Counted from the stretch's first letter, positions 1 through 10,151 are shown. The stretch: 64,000 bases of DNA from Paraglaciecola psychrophila 170 (GCF_000347635.1 NC_020514.1:4774001-4838000), one strand, 5' to 3'. The notes: generated from the letters alone by a model not told the origin. Made by a program: numbers and translations.

Positions 1-550
1 AGTGCCCGTAAATTTCAAGCGAGAAAAAGGCTGGACCGGTCAACTCATTGAACTGTGCCTCGGAGCCAGCGCAGGCTCTAAGACCCAACAAGATTTTGCC
101 CAATTAGGCATTGAGTTAAAAACCATTCCTATAGACGAACATGGCAAGCCTTTAGAAACCACCTATGTATGTTATGCACCGTTAACCAATATAGCCGGTA
201 TAGAATGGCAGACCAGCAGCGTCAAAAATAAAATTCAACAAGTACTTTGGGTGCCAATCGATGGTAGAAGAGAAGTCCCCCCACAAGATAGATGTATCGC
301 GACCCCTTTTTTATGGTCGCCCAATGCATTTCAAAATAATCAATTAAATACTGATTGGGAAGAGTTGATGGAAATGATAGCCCTTGGCCATATCGAAAGT
401 ATTACCGCAAGGCACGGTCAATATCTACAATTACGTCCCAAAGCTGCCAATGGCAGTGCATTAACTGAAGCTATTGGTAAAAATGGTCAGGTCATTAACA
501 CCAGACCAAGAGGCTTTTATTTAAAAAAGAATTTACCCGACAAATCTTAG
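1..550 (+). CDS. mutH: DNA mismatch repair endonuclease MutH (5' end outside window)
   Basis: MutH nicks the unmethylated strand at hemimethylated GATC sites after MutS/MutL activation. About 183 codons are visible; the family is about 225 residues, so roughly 40 N-terminal residues lie outside the window. The first visible GTG is internal, since it aligns within the family. The catalytic D-x(6)-E-x-K triad is seen as [10 protein letters not shown] near visible residues 31-40, followed by conserved stretches such as LLWSPN-like [15 protein letters not shown] and [17 protein letters not shown], and the RGFYLKKN end. The gene is intact in the part shown. Family assignment is near certain. Confidence 0.95.
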   Translation, partial: VPVNFKREKGWTGQLIELCLGASAGSKTQQDFAQLGIELKTIPIDEHGKPLETTYVCYAPLTNIAGIEWQTSSVKNKIQQVLWVPIDGRREVPPQDRCIATPFLWSPNAFQNNQLNTDWEELMEMIALGHIESITARHGQYLQLRPKAANGSALTEAIGKNGQVINTRPRGFYLKKNLPDKS

Positions 551-638
551 ATACTTTACTTTAAAAATGAAGGACGTTAACGACAAGCCTGAGCTTTGCA
601 CTCAAGCTTATCGCTACATAAATGCTTGGCATCAAATG

Positions 639-2069
639 TTAACTTGGGGTCCTTAGCACCATCAACCTAATCTCAGTCATATCTTCCATAGCAAAGGTAA
701 TGCCTTCGCGGCCTAAGCCTGACTCTTTCACGCCGCCATAAGGCATGTTGTCTACTCGCCAGCTTGGTACGTCTCCGATGACCACGCCACCTACATCCAA
801 CTCGTTCCAAGCTTGATGGGCTTTGTAGATATCCCTAGTGAATACCCCTGCTTGCAGGCCAAATTGACTGTTATTCACTTCTTTCAGCGCTTCATCAAAA
901 TCACTAAATGAGCTGATAATAGAAACTGGGCCAAAAGCTTCTTCGGTATTGATGGCCGCATCATTTGGCACGTTCTCCAATAAGGTGGCTTGCAACATGT
1001 TTCCCTCGCGTTTACCGCCACATAATAAACTAGCACCCGCTCCAACAGCATCTTGTATCCAGGTATCTAATCGTGAAGCTTCTGATTCTGAAATCATCGG
1101 CCCAATAAAGGTATCTTCATTTAATGGGTCACCATGGACTAAGTTTGCGACTTTATCGGTATATCGTTGTTTGAATTCAGCGTAGATTGACTCATGCACA
1201 ATGACTCGTTGAACACTGATACAACTTTGGCCGGACTGGTAATAAGCACCGAATACAATACGTTCGATTGCATCGTTTAAATCCGTGTCAGCATCAACCA
1301 CACAAGCCGCGTTACCGCCTAACTCTAGGATCACCGGTTTCTTACCGGCTTTGGCTTTTAGCTCCCAACCAACTTGCGGCGAACCTGTAAAGCTTAGTAA
1401 CTTGAACCTTTCATCTGTGGTGAACAAATCTGCACCGTCACGGCTACATGGAAGAATCGAAAATGCACCTTTAGGAAGGTCAGTCTCAGCTAATACTTCG
1501 CCAATAATCAAAGCACCTAGCGGCGTTCTGCTGGCCGGCTTAAGTACAAAAGCACAACCTGTGGCGATAGCTGGTGCCACCTTGTGAGCGGCTAAATTTA
1601 ATGGGAAGTTAAAAGGCGAGATAAACGAACATGGACCAATTGGCACGCGTTTGTACATACCAGTGTAACCTTTAGCACGAGGCGTAATCTCAAGGTTTAT
1701 GACTTCGCCATGCATACGCACCGATTCTTCAGCAGCAATTCTGAAGGTATCAATTAAGCGAGTCACTTCACCGCGAGAATCTTTAATGGGTTTACCTGCT
1801 TCAATGCATAAAGCATGGGCCAATTCGTCAAATCTTTCTTCAAAACGCTTTACACAGTGATTAAGAATGTTCTGACGCTCGTAGGGGGCCATTTTATTTA
1901 ATAAAGGCTGACTTGCTGCTGCCGCTGCAATTGCTTGGTCAATAACCTTAGCATCAGCAAGAGCAGTGTGAGTCGCTACTTCATTAGTGTATTTATTGGT
2001 TACTGCCAAATCTTGATTGGCAAATACGGCTTCATTAGCCAGATAATAAGGGTAAGCTTTTGCTAACAT
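639..2069 (-). CDS. Aldehyde dehydrogenase family protein (NAD(P)+-dependent)
   Basis: This 476-residue ALDH-superfamily enzyme would oxidise an aldehyde to the acid in the cytoplasm. Visible landmarks are the N154 region (SPFNFPLN), K177 (VLKPAS), the Rossmann FTGSPQVG, the general base E249 in LELGGN and the catalytic C283 in GQSCISVQR. AGGAG lies 6 bases before the ATG. It starts 24 bases after the acetolactate-synthase-like gene and is surely co-transcribed with it. That pairing suggests a product of a pyruvate- or aldehyde-condensing enzyme as substrate, but the substrate cannot be read from sequence. It resembles the lactaldehyde/phosphonoacetaldehyde/non-phosphorylating GAPDH branch. 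Confidence 0.88.
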   Translation of the reverse strand: MLAKAYPYYLANEAVFANQDLAVTNKYTNEVATHTALADAKVIDQAIAAAAASQPLLNKMAPYERQNILNHCVKRFEERFDELAHALCIEAGKPIKDSRGEVTRLIDTFRIAAEESVRMHGEVINLEITPRAKGYTGMYKRVPIGPCSFISPFNFPLNLAAHKVAPAIATGCAFVLKPASRTPLGALIIGEVLAETDLPKGAFSILPCSRDGADLFTTDERFKLLSFTGSPQVGWELKAKAGKKPVILELGGNAACVVDADTDLNDAIERIVFGAYYQSGQSCISVQRVIVHESIYAEFKQRYTDKVANLVHGDPLNEDTFIGPMISESEASRLDTWIQDAVGAGASLLCGGKREGNMLQATLLENVPNDAAINTEEAFGPVSIISSFSDFDEALKEVNNSQFGLQAGVFTRDIYKAHQAWNELDVGGVVIGDVPSWRVDNMPYGGVKESGLGREGITFAMEDMTEIRLMVLRTPS

Positions 2070-2093
2070 AAATTCTCCTAAGTAATATCTGGG

Positions 2094-3734
2094 TTAAATA
2101 GATGCACTACGAATGCGCAGTGTTTGATTCAGGGTTTTATCGTTTAACGAATAATCCACAGGCACGTCAATTAAATGTACACCTGGCTCAGCTAAACATT
2201 TTTGCACTTGGGGTAGCAACTCATCAGCTGCAGCAATACGCCAGCCTTTGCCACCATAACTTTCTACATATTTAACGAAGTCGGGATTGCCATAATCCAA
2301 ACCGTAGTTTTCAAACTCCATGTTAGCTTGTTTCCATTTGATCATGCCATAAGCATCATCACGCAGAATGATCACCACTATATGTAACTTAAGACGCACA
2401 GCAGTTTCTAACTCTTGGCTGTTCATCATAAATCCACCGTCACCACATACTGAAATCACGGGTCTATCTGGATATACCAATTTAGCTGCCATGGCTGAGG
2501 GTAAACCAGCGCCCATAGTTGCTAAGGCATTGTCTAGCAATAATGTGTTAGGCAAAGCTGCAGGGTAATTACGTGCAAACCAAATTTTATATACCCCATT
2601 GTCGAGAGTGACTATGCCTTCATCAGGCATCGCCCTGCGAATATCTCTGACGAAACGTTCCGGTAAAATGGGGAAACGATCATCGTTTTCACTTTCAGCT
2701 TTATGTGTAAGGTAAGCGTTATGGGCTTTAAAAAAGAAACTAAAGTCCCAGTTGGCTGAAGCAACAATCTGCTCTTTCATCTGCCAAATAGTATTGGCTA
2801 TATCGCCAATTACTTCTAGTTGGGGAAAATACACAGGGTCGACCGCTGCTGGTTCAAAGTTTATGTGTATAACTTGCTGACCATCATTGTTCATAAAGAA
2901 AGGCGGTTTTTCTACCACATCATGACCAACATTGATGATTAAATCGGCGCGGTCAATGACACGGTGCACAAAGTCACCCGCTGACAAGGCGGTGTTGCCC
3001 ATAAATAAATCATCTCTTTCGTCGAGTACACCTTTACCCATTTGCGTGGTGACGTAAGGAATGCCGGTTTTACTTACTAACTCTTTAAGCATTTTAGAGG
3101 TTAATTTTCGGTTAGCTGCAGCTCCGATAAGCAGTAATGGTGACTTAGCCGTTTCAATCATCTCTACAGCTCTGTTTATTGCTTTATATTCAGCAATAGG
3201 GCGTCTACTCACGCTAGGTGTTAATAAATAAGCACTAGTGTCTTCAGCCGCAATATCCTCTGGTAATTCAATATGCGTCGCACCAGGACGTTCATCATGG
3301 GCAAGTCTAAACGCTTCGCGCACTGCAGAAGGAATACGATCGCCACTCACAAGTTGGGTGGTGTATTTAGTGATAGGACGCATCATATCGACCACATCTA
3401 TTACCTGAAAACGCCCTTGTTTGCTGGTTTTAACCGGCTTTTGCCCAGTAATCATTAACATGGGCATTGCGCCTAATTGCGCATATGCAGCAGGCGTAAC
3501 TAGATTCGTTGCACCTGGGCCAAGCGTCGATAAACATACGCCAACTTTACCGGTTAATCGACCATAGGTAGCAGCCATAAATCCTGCGCCTTGCTCATGA
3601 CGAGTCAATATTAGTTTGATTGGTGACTCTCGCAAAGATTCCAATAAGTCGAGATTTTCTTCACCTGGAATACCAAAAATGTATTCCACACCTTCTGCTT
3701 CCAGGGCTTTTACAAATAAATCAGACGCTTTCAT
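2094..3734 (-). CDS. Thiamine-diphosphate enzyme, acetolactate synthase large-subunit type
   Basis: A 546-residue ThDP enzyme of the acetolactate synthase/decarboxylase fold. It has the N-terminal GIPGEEN motif, the catalytic glutamate E47 in TRHEQGAG, and a C-terminal ThDP/Mg site beginning GDGGF and continuing through LRDDAYGMIKWKQ. I place the start at 3734 (MKASDLF), because AGGAG sits five bases upstream; a 12-residue upstream extension is possible in frame but has no such site. No small regulatory subunit gene is adjacent, which fits a catabolic AlsS-like enzyme rather than the biosynthetic IlvBN pair. It is first in an operon with the aldehyde dehydrogenase. The exact reaction is inferred. 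Confidence 0.85.
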   Translation of the reverse strand: MKASDLFVKALEAEGVEYIFGIPGEENLDLLESLRESPIKLILTRHEQGAGFMAATYGRLTGKVGVCLSTLGPGATNLVTPAAYAQLGAMPMLMITGQKPVKTSKQGRFQVIDVVDMMRPITKYTTQLVSGDRIPSAVREAFRLAHDERPGATHIELPEDIAAEDTSAYLLTPSVSRRPIAEYKAINRAVEMIETAKSPLLLIGAAANRKLTSKMLKELVSKTGIPYVTTQMGKGVLDERDDLFMGNTALSAGDFVHRVIDRADLIINVGHDVVEKPPFFMNNDGQQVIHINFEPAAVDPVYFPQLEVIGDIANTIWQMKEQIVASANWDFSFFFKAHNAYLTHKAESENDDRFPILPERFVRDIRRAMPDEGIVTLDNGVYKIWFARNYPAALPNTLLLDNALATMGAGLPSAMAAKLVYPDRPVISVCGDGGFMMNSQELETAVRLKLHIVVIILRDDAYGMIKWKQANMEFENYGLDYGNPDFVKYVESYGGKGWRIAAADELLPQVQKCLAEPGVHLIDVPVDYSLNDKTLNQTLRIRSASI

Positions 3735-3947
3735 GGGCGCTCCTATAGTTTTTGTAGGGTTAACAATCAATAAGGTTGTAGCCTTAACTTGTTTTCTATC
3801 TATATAGTCTGTTTGTTACTCGTGTGGGTAAAGTGTAAAAAAACGATTAGATAAATCTTTTTTTTACATACAACCAAACTTCATAAATAATTAGCCTTTA
3901 GAAATAAGTCGTATAAAGGACTTCCACTGAGTTGATTGCAGATATAA

Positions 3948-4976
3948 TTAAATATCAGTAGACCAAGGTTGTTCCACTAAGCACTGCACGATGTCTAATT
4001 GCAACTGGGTTGTCTGCGCTTTTACCAGTAAGTTATATAGAGAATCTTTATCGGTTTGTTGTGTAACCAAAGACCAATTAGCGTTCAAATCCTTCAGTCT
4101 CATGTGTACGCTGTCTAATGGTGGACACGGGAAATGATGATTAAATTCGTCAAAATTATCGACTAAAGCAATTAATGTCAGTTGGATCGTCGTTGCTAAT
4201 TCCGCACTATAATGACGTCTTATTTCAGCTGAAAACATTTGAAATTCTTGCAGCAGTGTTGTTAACAATCTGACATATGCTGCAGCGTCATGTTGTATAT
4301 TTTTAGGCAGATTATGTTGATACGACTCGAACTTTTTGACTGACAAACCATCACGTAAATTGTATCCCAGTGCAGCCTTACTATCGTTGCCAATAGTGGT
4401 AGGCAGCAGGCTAACAATAAGTTTTGCTAATTTGAAAAGTGCTGCTGTAGAGCCTTTTTTTAGTTCAATTTCAATTTCGCAAATCGGTACACTTTTACTT
4501 CCCGATGTAACCTCACCTAGATCCCACACCAACTCTACAATTTCGCCATCTGAGAATTTAAGTAAATAGATTTGGCGCTCAAAGTGGGTGCTAAAAAGTG
4601 TTTCGACTTTAGCTTGCAAAGCATCAACATCAACCGTTTTGGGCCATGCTGACTTTGGAAACAATCTCAACTCAGGCACACTAACATTTTGCTTTTTTGA
4701 CTCATCGAGTTGTACATTATACTCAGAGCGTTGATGTAACCCTCCCACAGAGTTTCCTGCGGTTTTTAAGGTTTGCTCAAACTTTCGGTTGTTTCCTCGA
4801 ATTCTCAAGCCAATTTTGTGCTGTTTTAGGATTCTATCTGGTGTATCAAAATAATGGTTAGTAAGTACTTGAGTTTCTTGAATTACGCTAGCATTTAGTT
4901 GTGGCAATAACTTTGTTTCAATAATATCACCAGCGTATTGATTGGTGAGTAATTTAAGTTCAATTTCGTATTCCAT
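3948..4976 (-). CDS. CYTH-domain inorganic triphosphatase, YgiF-like
   Basis: The N-terminus MEYEIELKLL is the ExExK signature of CYTH phosphohydrolases, followed by NHYFDTPD, GLRIRGNN, LHQRSEYNV and EIEIEL strands lining the metal/triphosphate tunnel. This arrangement matches E. coli YgiF, which hydrolyses inorganic tripolyphosphate. The family member in E. coli is about 430 residues with a CHAD domain. Here, at 342 residues, the C-terminal helical CHAD-like part (from about residue 215, where the alpha-helical segment begins) is shorter. The protein is transcribed divergently from the SH3/YgiM-like gene. In E. coli ygiF and ygiM are also neighbours, which supports the assignment. Confidence 0.85.
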   Translation of the reverse strand: MEYEIELKLLTNQYAGDIIETKLLPQLNASVIQETQVLTNHYFDTPDRILKQHKIGLRIRGNNRKFEQTLKTAGNSVGGLHQRSEYNVQLDESKKQNVSVPELRLFPKSAWPKTVDVDALQAKVETLFSTHFERQIYLLKFSDGEIVELVWDLGEVTSGSKSVPICEIEIELKKGSTAALFKLAKLIVSLLPTTIGNDSKAALGYNLRDGLSVKKFESYQHNLPKNIQHDAAAYVRLLTTLLQEFQMFSAEIRRHYSAELATTIQLTLIALVDNFDEFNHHFPCPPLDSVHMRLKDLNANWSLVTQQTDKDSLYNLLVKAQTTQLQLDIVQCLVEQPWSTDI

Positions 4977-5169
4977 AAAACCTTTTGGCTGATAAAGTGG
5001 GTTTCGATAAATTTATTGCACCTTAGCCTTTCAAATTCAACTATTCAATCAAGAACTGTCGCAAAAGCGCATCAGTACTGCAACCCAATCGACTTTAACG
5101 CAAATAGGCCCTTGCCTTTCTTTTAGCCAAGCCATACCATTTGCAGTTATATTTTTGGAGTAAGTTTTT

Positions 5170-5784
5170 TTGATTATGCGCAAGCAAATAGTTTTAGTTT
5201 TTTTATGCATCGCTAGCAGTCTTTTAAGTCTTCAGGCGGTGGCCCAAGAACCGAATGATAGTGAAGGTGAAGTTCGTTATATTTCTGATGATTTATTTAC
5301 TTATTTACATGCTGGTCCTGGACGCAACTTCCGAATTTTAGGCACTGTTGTAGCTGGCACTCGTGTCACTTTGCTGCAAGAAGACGCAGAAAAAAACTTT
5401 GTGGAAATAATTGATGATAAACAACGAACAGGTTGGATCGATGCAGAGTTTATTAGTGTTAGTAGCAGTGTCAGAGCATTGGTTCCTGGTCTACAACAAC
5501 AAGTAGAAGATACTGAACAAACGATCCAACAACAAAGGGAGAGTAATGATTTACTCAACCAACAAATAGCTGACCTTACTTCCCAGAATACGAACTTAAA
5601 AACGAAATTGAGTGATGCTGAAAAAGAAAACGTACAAATCACTCAAACTCTTGCTGATTACGATCAAACAGCACAAATGGAATGGTTTACCCGCGGCGGA
5701 ATTGTTGCAGTCATTAGTTTACTCTTAGGGATTATCCTTACCTACTTGCCTAAGAAAAGGCGTAGAAACGATAATTGGATGTAA
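5170..5784 (+). CDS. SH3-domain membrane protein, YgiM/TIGR04211 family
   Basis: Signal peptide (about residues 1-25, ending AVAQ), bacterial SH3 domain (residues about 33-90, with VRYISDDLFTYLHAGPG), a coiled coil (about 105-165, rich in Q/E/L heptads), then one membrane segment near the C-terminus (about 176-195) and a basic tail KKRRRNDNW. The layout is that of E. coli YgiM, an envelope protein of uncertain role. The start is ambiguous: GGAG at 5157-5160 is 9 bases before a TTG at 5170 but 15 before an ATG at 5176. I list the TTG; the ATG would shorten the protein by two residues. Confidence 0.85.
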   Translation: MIMRKQIVLVFLCIASSLLSLQAVAQEPNDSEGEVRYISDDLFTYLHAGPGRNFRILGTVVAGTRVTLLQEDAEKNFVEIIDDKQRTGWIDAEFISVSSSVRALVPGLQQQVEDTEQTIQQQRESNDLLNQQIADLTSQNTNLKTKLSDAEKENVQITQTLADYDQTAQMEWFTRGGIVAVISLLLGIILTYLPKKRRRNDNWM

Positions 5785-5960
5785 CAAAATATTGTCTGAC
5801 AGAATCTAAATTAACCACATTTTTTAACCAAAAAACGGCCTAATTCATGAGTTAAATAGTTTTCTTTGGCTAAGGAACAACATCTGGTTTTGATACCACT
5901 AGCCCTACCCTCAAAACCTCTGCATAATAAGCCAATGGCGACGAATTGGAGACAAAAATT

Positions 5961-6239
5961 ATGAAATGGGTGGTGGCAGTTTTGTTCACACTATTTTGTC
6001 TGCTCCAATATCGTTTATGGTTTGGTAAAAATAGCGTACCTGATTTTATGATTATGAAAAAAGAAGTGGCGCTACAAGTCACCCATAATGCCAATTTAAG
6101 ACAGCGCAATAGTTTGCTAAAAGCCGATATCCATGATTTGAAAATAGGCTTGGAAGCAGCTGAGGAACGCGCTAGAAATGAACTAGGATTGATAAAACAA
6201 GGCGAGACGTTTTATCGTATTTTGCCTTCTGACGATTAG
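5961..6239 (+). CDS. ftsB: Cell division protein FtsB
   Basis: FtsB is a small bitopic divisome protein that joins FtsL and FtsQ. The 92-residue product has a short cytoplasmic start, one membrane segment (about residues 3-20) and a periplasmic coiled coil. The family hallmarks QYRLWFGKN, the EERARNELG stretch and the ending GETFYRILP are all visible. The start is the ATG at 5961, with GGAG at 5948-5951; an upstream in-frame TTG overlaps that ribosome site and is rejected. ispD follows after five bases, the usual arrangement in gammaproteobacteria. Confidence 0.95.
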   Translation: MKWVVAVLFTLFCLLQYRLWFGKNSVPDFMIMKKEVALQVTHNANLRQRNSLLKADIHDLKIGLEAAEERARNELGLIKQGETFYRILPSDD

Positions 6240-6244
6240 TATTC

Positions 6245-6961
6245 ATGCCTTCACTTTCTCAATATTCTGTTGTTGTACCTGCCGCCGGTATTGGCAAACG
6301 CATGAAAACAGATTGCCCTAAGCAATATCTGCATATTGCCGGTAAAACGATTATTGAACATACCCTCACTAATTTACTTGAACACAGCCAGGTACAACGC
6401 GTGATTCTAGTACTCAATCCAAACGATACATTATTCGCTCAATTACCCATTGCTAGCCATCCGCGAATTGAGGTGGTTGAGGGTGGCCAAGAACGTTGCG
6501 ATTCAGTGTTAGCAGGGCTGAATTATCTATCAGATAATGAAGAGTGGGTGTTAGTACATGATGCAGCACGCCCTTGTTTTGCTGCAACAGATTTAAGCAC
6601 CCTGCTGCAATTAGCTGAACAAGGCAGTATCGGTGGGATATTGGCAACACCCGTCCGAGATACCATGAAAAGAGCCTTTGATGTCAACGTAAACCGGCAA
6701 AACATCGTTAAACACACTGAGTCTAGAGAACACTTGTGGCACGCCTTAACACCACAGTTTTTTAAGCTGGCTGCGTTAAAAAAAGCTTTAAATACAGCCG
6801 CAGAGCAAAAGATAAACATCACTGATGAAGCATCTGCCATCGAACTATTAGGCGAAAAAGTATTGTTAGTAGAGGGAAGCGCCTCAAATATCAAAATCAC
6901 CCAACCTGAAGATTTGTTGTTAGCCGAATTTTATCTAACACAAAACAAGCTGAACAATTAA
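6245..6961 (+). CDS. ispD: 2-C-methyl-D-erythritol 4-phosphate cytidylyltransferase
   Basis: IspD makes CDP-methylerythritol from MEP and CTP in the non-mevalonate isoprenoid pathway. The nucleotide-binding signature VVPAAGIGKRMKTDCPKQYL is at residues about 9-28. Further conserved points are VLVHDAARPC, ATPVRDTMKR, the L-x-x-ALTPQ motif and the TDEASAIE stretch. At 238 residues it has normal length. It lies between ftsB and ispF, giving the next-but-one enzyme of the same pathway directly downstream. Intact. Confidence 0.97.
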   Translation: MPSLSQYSVVVPAAGIGKRMKTDCPKQYLHIAGKTIIEHTLTNLLEHSQVQRVILVLNPNDTLFAQLPIASHPRIEVVEGGQERCDSVLAGLNYLSDNEEWVLVHDAARPCFAATDLSTLLQLAEQGSIGGILATPVRDTMKRAFDVNVNRQNIVKHTESREHLWHALTPQFFKLAALKKALNTAAEQKINITDEASAIELLGEKVLLVEGSASNIKITQPEDLLLAEFYLTQNKLNN

Positions 6962-6979
6962 TGGAGATTTGACTGAGGT

Positions 6980-7474
6980 ATGAGTATTAGAATTGGCCAT
7001 GGCTATGACGTGCATAAATTTGGCGGCAGCGGCCCTATTGTAATTGCCGGAGTGAAAATCGAGCATGATATGGGTTTGATTGCCCACTCCGATGGCGATG
7101 TAGTGTTACATGCATTATGTGACGCATTATTAGGTGCTTTGGCATTGGGAGATATTGGTAAACATTTTCCAGATACTGACCCAACACTGGCAGGAGTGGA
7201 CAGCCGCGAGTTACTTCGCCACGTCTATAAACTTATTACAGATCAGCAATATCAACTCGGGAACTTAGATCTGACTATTGTTGCTCAAGCCCCAAAAATG
7301 GCACCTCATATTGAATTAATGCGTAAAAATATTGCTGAAGACTTAAGTGCCGATATTGCACAAGTGAATGTAAAAGCCACAACTACCGAAAAATTAGGCT
7401 TTGCCGGCCGTAAGGAAGGTATGGCCGCTTACGCGGTGGTTCTGCTGACTCAACAATTAGATACTGCCCAATGA
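6980..7474 (+). CDS. ispF: 2-C-methyl-D-erythritol 2,4-cyclodiphosphate synthase
   Basis: IspF cyclises CDP-ME 2-phosphate with loss of CMP. The trimeric enzyme's zinc ligands are seen in GHGYDVHKF (D10, H12) and the conserved [18 protein letters not shown] block. The C-terminal [16 protein letters not shown] signature is also present. Length 164 is typical. The stop overlaps the truD start by four bases (ATGA), indicating translational coupling. Confidence 0.97.
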   Translation: MSIRIGHGYDVHKFGGSGPIVIAGVKIEHDMGLIAHSDGDVVLHALCDALLGALALGDIGKHFPDTDPTLAGVDSRELLRHVYKLITDQQYQLGNLDLTIVAQAPKMAPHIELMRKNIAEDLSADIAQVNVKATTTEKLGFAGRKEGMAAYAVVLLTQQLDTAQ

Positions 7475-8520
7475 AAATAGATCACTGGCTATATCAATAT
7501 CCTAAGCTAAATATTTCCGGGCAATTTAAGTCTTCTGCTGAAGACTTTCAGGTCACCGAAATATTAGGCTACGAGCCTATTGGCGAAGGTGAACATATCT
7601 ACTTGTGGGTACGTAAAACCGGGTTAAATACCGCTTACTTAGCCGAGCAAATTGCTAAATTTACTCGGCTGCCATTAAGAGCAGTAACTTATGCTGGCCG
7701 CAAAGACAAACATGCGCAAACTGAACAATGGTTTAGTGTGCATCTGCCGGGCAAAGGTGAGTTTGATTGGACCCAATTCAATGAGCCAGGGGCGCAAATA
7801 CTCAAATCAATACGCCACAATAAAAAACTAAGGACTGGGGTATTAAAAGGCAATCGATTTAATATTACTCTCAGACAACTCAACTCGACATCCGGCATTG
7901 ATGAGCGACTGCAACAGATAAAACTGAGCGGTGTCCCAAATTATTATGGCTCACAACGGTTTGGCAGCACTAAGCATGACCCTCGAGGCGGAAATTTAGT
8001 CTTGGCTGAAAAAATGATGAGCGGTGAATCTATCCGTAACCGAAACAAACGTTCAATGGCTATTTCAGCTCTACGTTCTTGGCTCTTCAATGAAATGCTA
8101 AACAGCAGATTGCAGAATGATTGTCTAAATAAACCTTTGCTTGGTGATGTTATGCAATTATCAGGCAGTAATAGCTACTTTTGTGCAGAGCTTATAGATA
8201 ACAACATTATTCAGCGCATAGCACAGCGGGATATATATTTGTCTGCTCCTTTGTGGGGAAAAGGTCTCTTAGCCAGCCAATCTGAGGCATTACAGTTCGA
8301 GCAAGATTCGGCTCAACAACATATTACAGTCACCCAAACCCTTGAAGATTTAGGCTTAAATCAAGAAAGAAGGGCAATAAACTTATTTCCAAATGATCTT
8401 GAATGGACATGGGCAGATGATACCTTAAATCTAATTTTCACACTTCCAGCAGGCACCTTTGCTACCTCAGTATTACGGGAATTGCTAGATGTACAAGATA
8501 ACAACTTAGCTAAGGTTTAA
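7471..8520 (+). CDS. truD: tRNA pseudouridine(13) synthase TruD
   Basis: TruD converts U13 of tRNA-Glu to pseudouridine. The catalytic aspartate is D79 in [16 protein letters not shown]. Other landmarks are the N-terminal [17 protein letters not shown], the YYGSQRFG motif and the C-terminal [13 protein letters not shown]. Length 349 is normal. It overlaps ispF by four bases. In most gammaproteobacteria surE follows immediately; here only 51 non-coding bases separate truD from pcm, so surE is absent at this place. Confidence 0.96.
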   Translation: MKIDHWLYQYPKLNISGQFKSSAEDFQVTEILGYEPIGEGEHIYLWVRKTGLNTAYLAEQIAKFTRLPLRAVTYAGRKDKHAQTEQWFSVHLPGKGEFDWTQFNEPGAQILKSIRHNKKLRTGVLKGNRFNITLRQLNSTSGIDERLQQIKLSGVPNYYGSQRFGSTKHDPRGGNLVLAEKMMSGESIRNRNKRSMAISALRSWLFNEMLNSRLQNDCLNKPLLGDVMQLSGSNSYFCAELIDNNIIQRIAQRDIYLSAPLWGKGLLASQSEALQFEQDSAQQHITVTQTLEDLGLNQERRAINLFPNDLEWTWADDTLNLIFTLPAGTFATSVLRELLDVQDNNLAKV

Positions 8521-8571
8521 AACCCTAAAGCATACAAATTTACAGCAAATAAGAATAAAAATAGGCATGAC

Positions 8572-9210
8572 ATGAGATTAACATCACGTAAAGGTGAAAG
8601 CCTTGCTCAACTTCTTCATAAAGAAGGTATCAGCAGCGCCAAAGTACTGACCGCTATAGCTAAAACGCCTAGAGAGCTTTTTTTGCCTGATGCGTTAAAA
8701 CACAAAGCCTATCAAAATACTGCTTTGCCTATTGGTCAAGGACAAACCATATCCCAGCCCTACATTGTCGCTCGTATGACAGAGTTATTATTAGAGTCTG
8801 ACAATCAAGTTCAAACCGTGTTAGAAATAGGTACAGGCTCAGGCTACCAAACCGCAATACTGGCGCAATTGTTCACTAATGTTTATTCAGTTGAAAGAAT
8901 AAAAACCCTACAGTTTCAAGCTAAGCGACGCATGAATCAACTGGACTTACATAATGTGAAAATGAAACATGGTGACGGCTGGTTAGGTTGGAGTAGTAAG
9001 GGTCCATACGATGCGATCATCGTTACCGCAGCAGCAAAGTCAATGCCAAAAGAGTTATATCAGCAACTGAATGATGGCGGCCGTTTAATTATTCCTGTTG
9101 GGGAAGAAAATCAACAGTTACATTGTATTACCAAACGCGGTGATGAATTTGAAACAAAGATCATCGAAGCTGTTAGGTTTGTGCCTTTAGTGGCAGGAGA
9201 TATTATTTGA
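8572..9210 (+). CDS. pcm: Protein-L-isoaspartate O-methyltransferase
   Basis: Pcm methylates L-isoaspartyl residues so that damaged proteins can be repaired. The SAM-binding motif I is LEIGTGSGYQTAILAQL (about residues 83-99). The substrate loop ALPIGQGQTISQPYIVARM and the late motif LIIPVGEENQQL are conserved. Length 212 is typical. The stop codon overlaps the TTG start of the downstream DUF368 gene. In E. coli pcm sits with surE, nlpD and rpoS as a stationary-phase survival block; that order is kept here apart from the loss of surE and the presence of the DUF368 gene. Confidence 0.96.
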   Translation: MRLTSRKGESLAQLLHKEGISSAKVLTAIAKTPRELFLPDALKHKAYQNTALPIGQGQTISQPYIVARMTELLLESDNQVQTVLEIGTGSGYQTAILAQLFTNVYSVERIKTLQFQAKRRMNQLDLHNVKMKHGDGWLGWSSKGPYDAIIVTAAAKSMPKELYQQLNDGGRLIIPVGEENQQLHCITKRGDEFETKIIEAVRFVPLVAGDII

Positions 9211-10151
9211 AAACGTCAAGAACAAAGTCTGGCTATGTAAGCGTAGCCGCTAAAGGCATATTGATGGGTGCCGCAGATGCGGTACCTGGAGTATCAGGCG
9301 GCACAATTGCCTTTATGACTGGCATATATGAAGAACTATTATTTTCCCTTAGGCAGTGCAGCACTAGTGCTGTGAGAGTATTGTTTCAAAGCGGCATTAA
9401 AGCCACTTGGCAACACATTAACGGTGGATTTCTACTGGCATTATTCAGTGGCATTATTCTGAGTATTTTAACCCTATCTAGAGTGGTGTTATATCTTCTG
9501 GATAATCATCCGATATTACTTTGGTCTTTCTTTTTTGGACTCATATTGGCTGCCGTGTGGTCGGTTATTCGGCATATCGAGAAATGGGAAATAGGCGTTA
9601 TCGCTACCTTTTTAATTGGTACTGTTGGGGCATTTTTTATTACCACTATTAGCCCTACCACAATTGAAACCTCACCTTTAATCGTATTTTTATCTGGCAT
9701 GATTGCTATATGTGCCATGATTTTACCTGGCATCTCTGGCAGTTTTATATTGCTGCTACTAGGTATGTATGCACCGATGTTATTAGCGGTAAAAGAATTA
9801 CAATTTACGACTTTATGCATATTTGCCGGTGGCTGTATAGTGGGTTTATTGAGTTTTTCTCATGTACTAACTTGGATGTTTAAACATTATAAAACAATGA
9901 CTTTGGCGTTATTAGGTGGATTTATGCTGGGCTCGTTAAATAAAGTTTGGCCCTGGAAACAAACCATTGAGTCAGTGATCGATCGTCATGGTAAAGAGGT
10001 GCCCCTATTACAAAACAACATACTGCCCCACACATTTGAAACACTACACACCCAACCTGCCTATATGTGGTACGCAATTATATTAATGATATTTGGCATC
10101 ATAATGGTTATTGCACTCGAAAAAATAGGTACTAAACCAGCTGATCATTAA
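9207..10151 (+). CDS. DUF368 membrane protein, PopT-type undecaprenyl phosphate translocase
   Basis: A polytopic inner-membrane protein of 314 residues with about eight hydrophobic segments. It shows the two family hallmarks: GAADAVPGVSGGTIAFMTGIYE near residue 21 and the second, related PGISGSFILLLLGMY near residue 174, an inverted internal repeat. DUF368 proteins were recently shown in Vibrio cholerae and Staphylococcus to recycle undecaprenyl phosphate across the membrane (known for the family; function here inferred). The start is a TTG with AGGAGA six bases upstream and overlaps the pcm stop. The gene's 3' end overlaps the nlpD ATG by one base, so it is locked into the pcm-nlpD operon. 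Confidence 0.88.
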   Translation: MKTSRTKSGYVSVAAKGILMGAADAVPGVSGGTIAFMTGIYEELLFSLRQCSTSAVRVLFQSGIKATWQHINGGFLLALFSGIILSILTLSRVVLYLLDNHPILLWSFFFGLILAAVWSVIRHIEKWEIGVIATFLIGTVGAFFITTISPTTIETSPLIVFLSGMIAICAMILPGISGSFILLLLGMYAPMLLAVKELQFTTLCIFAGGCIVGLLSFSHVLTWMFKHYKTMTLALLGGFMLGSLNKVWPWKQTIESVIDRHGKEVPLLQNNILPHTFETLHTQPAYMWYAIILMIFGIIMVIALEKIGTKPADH

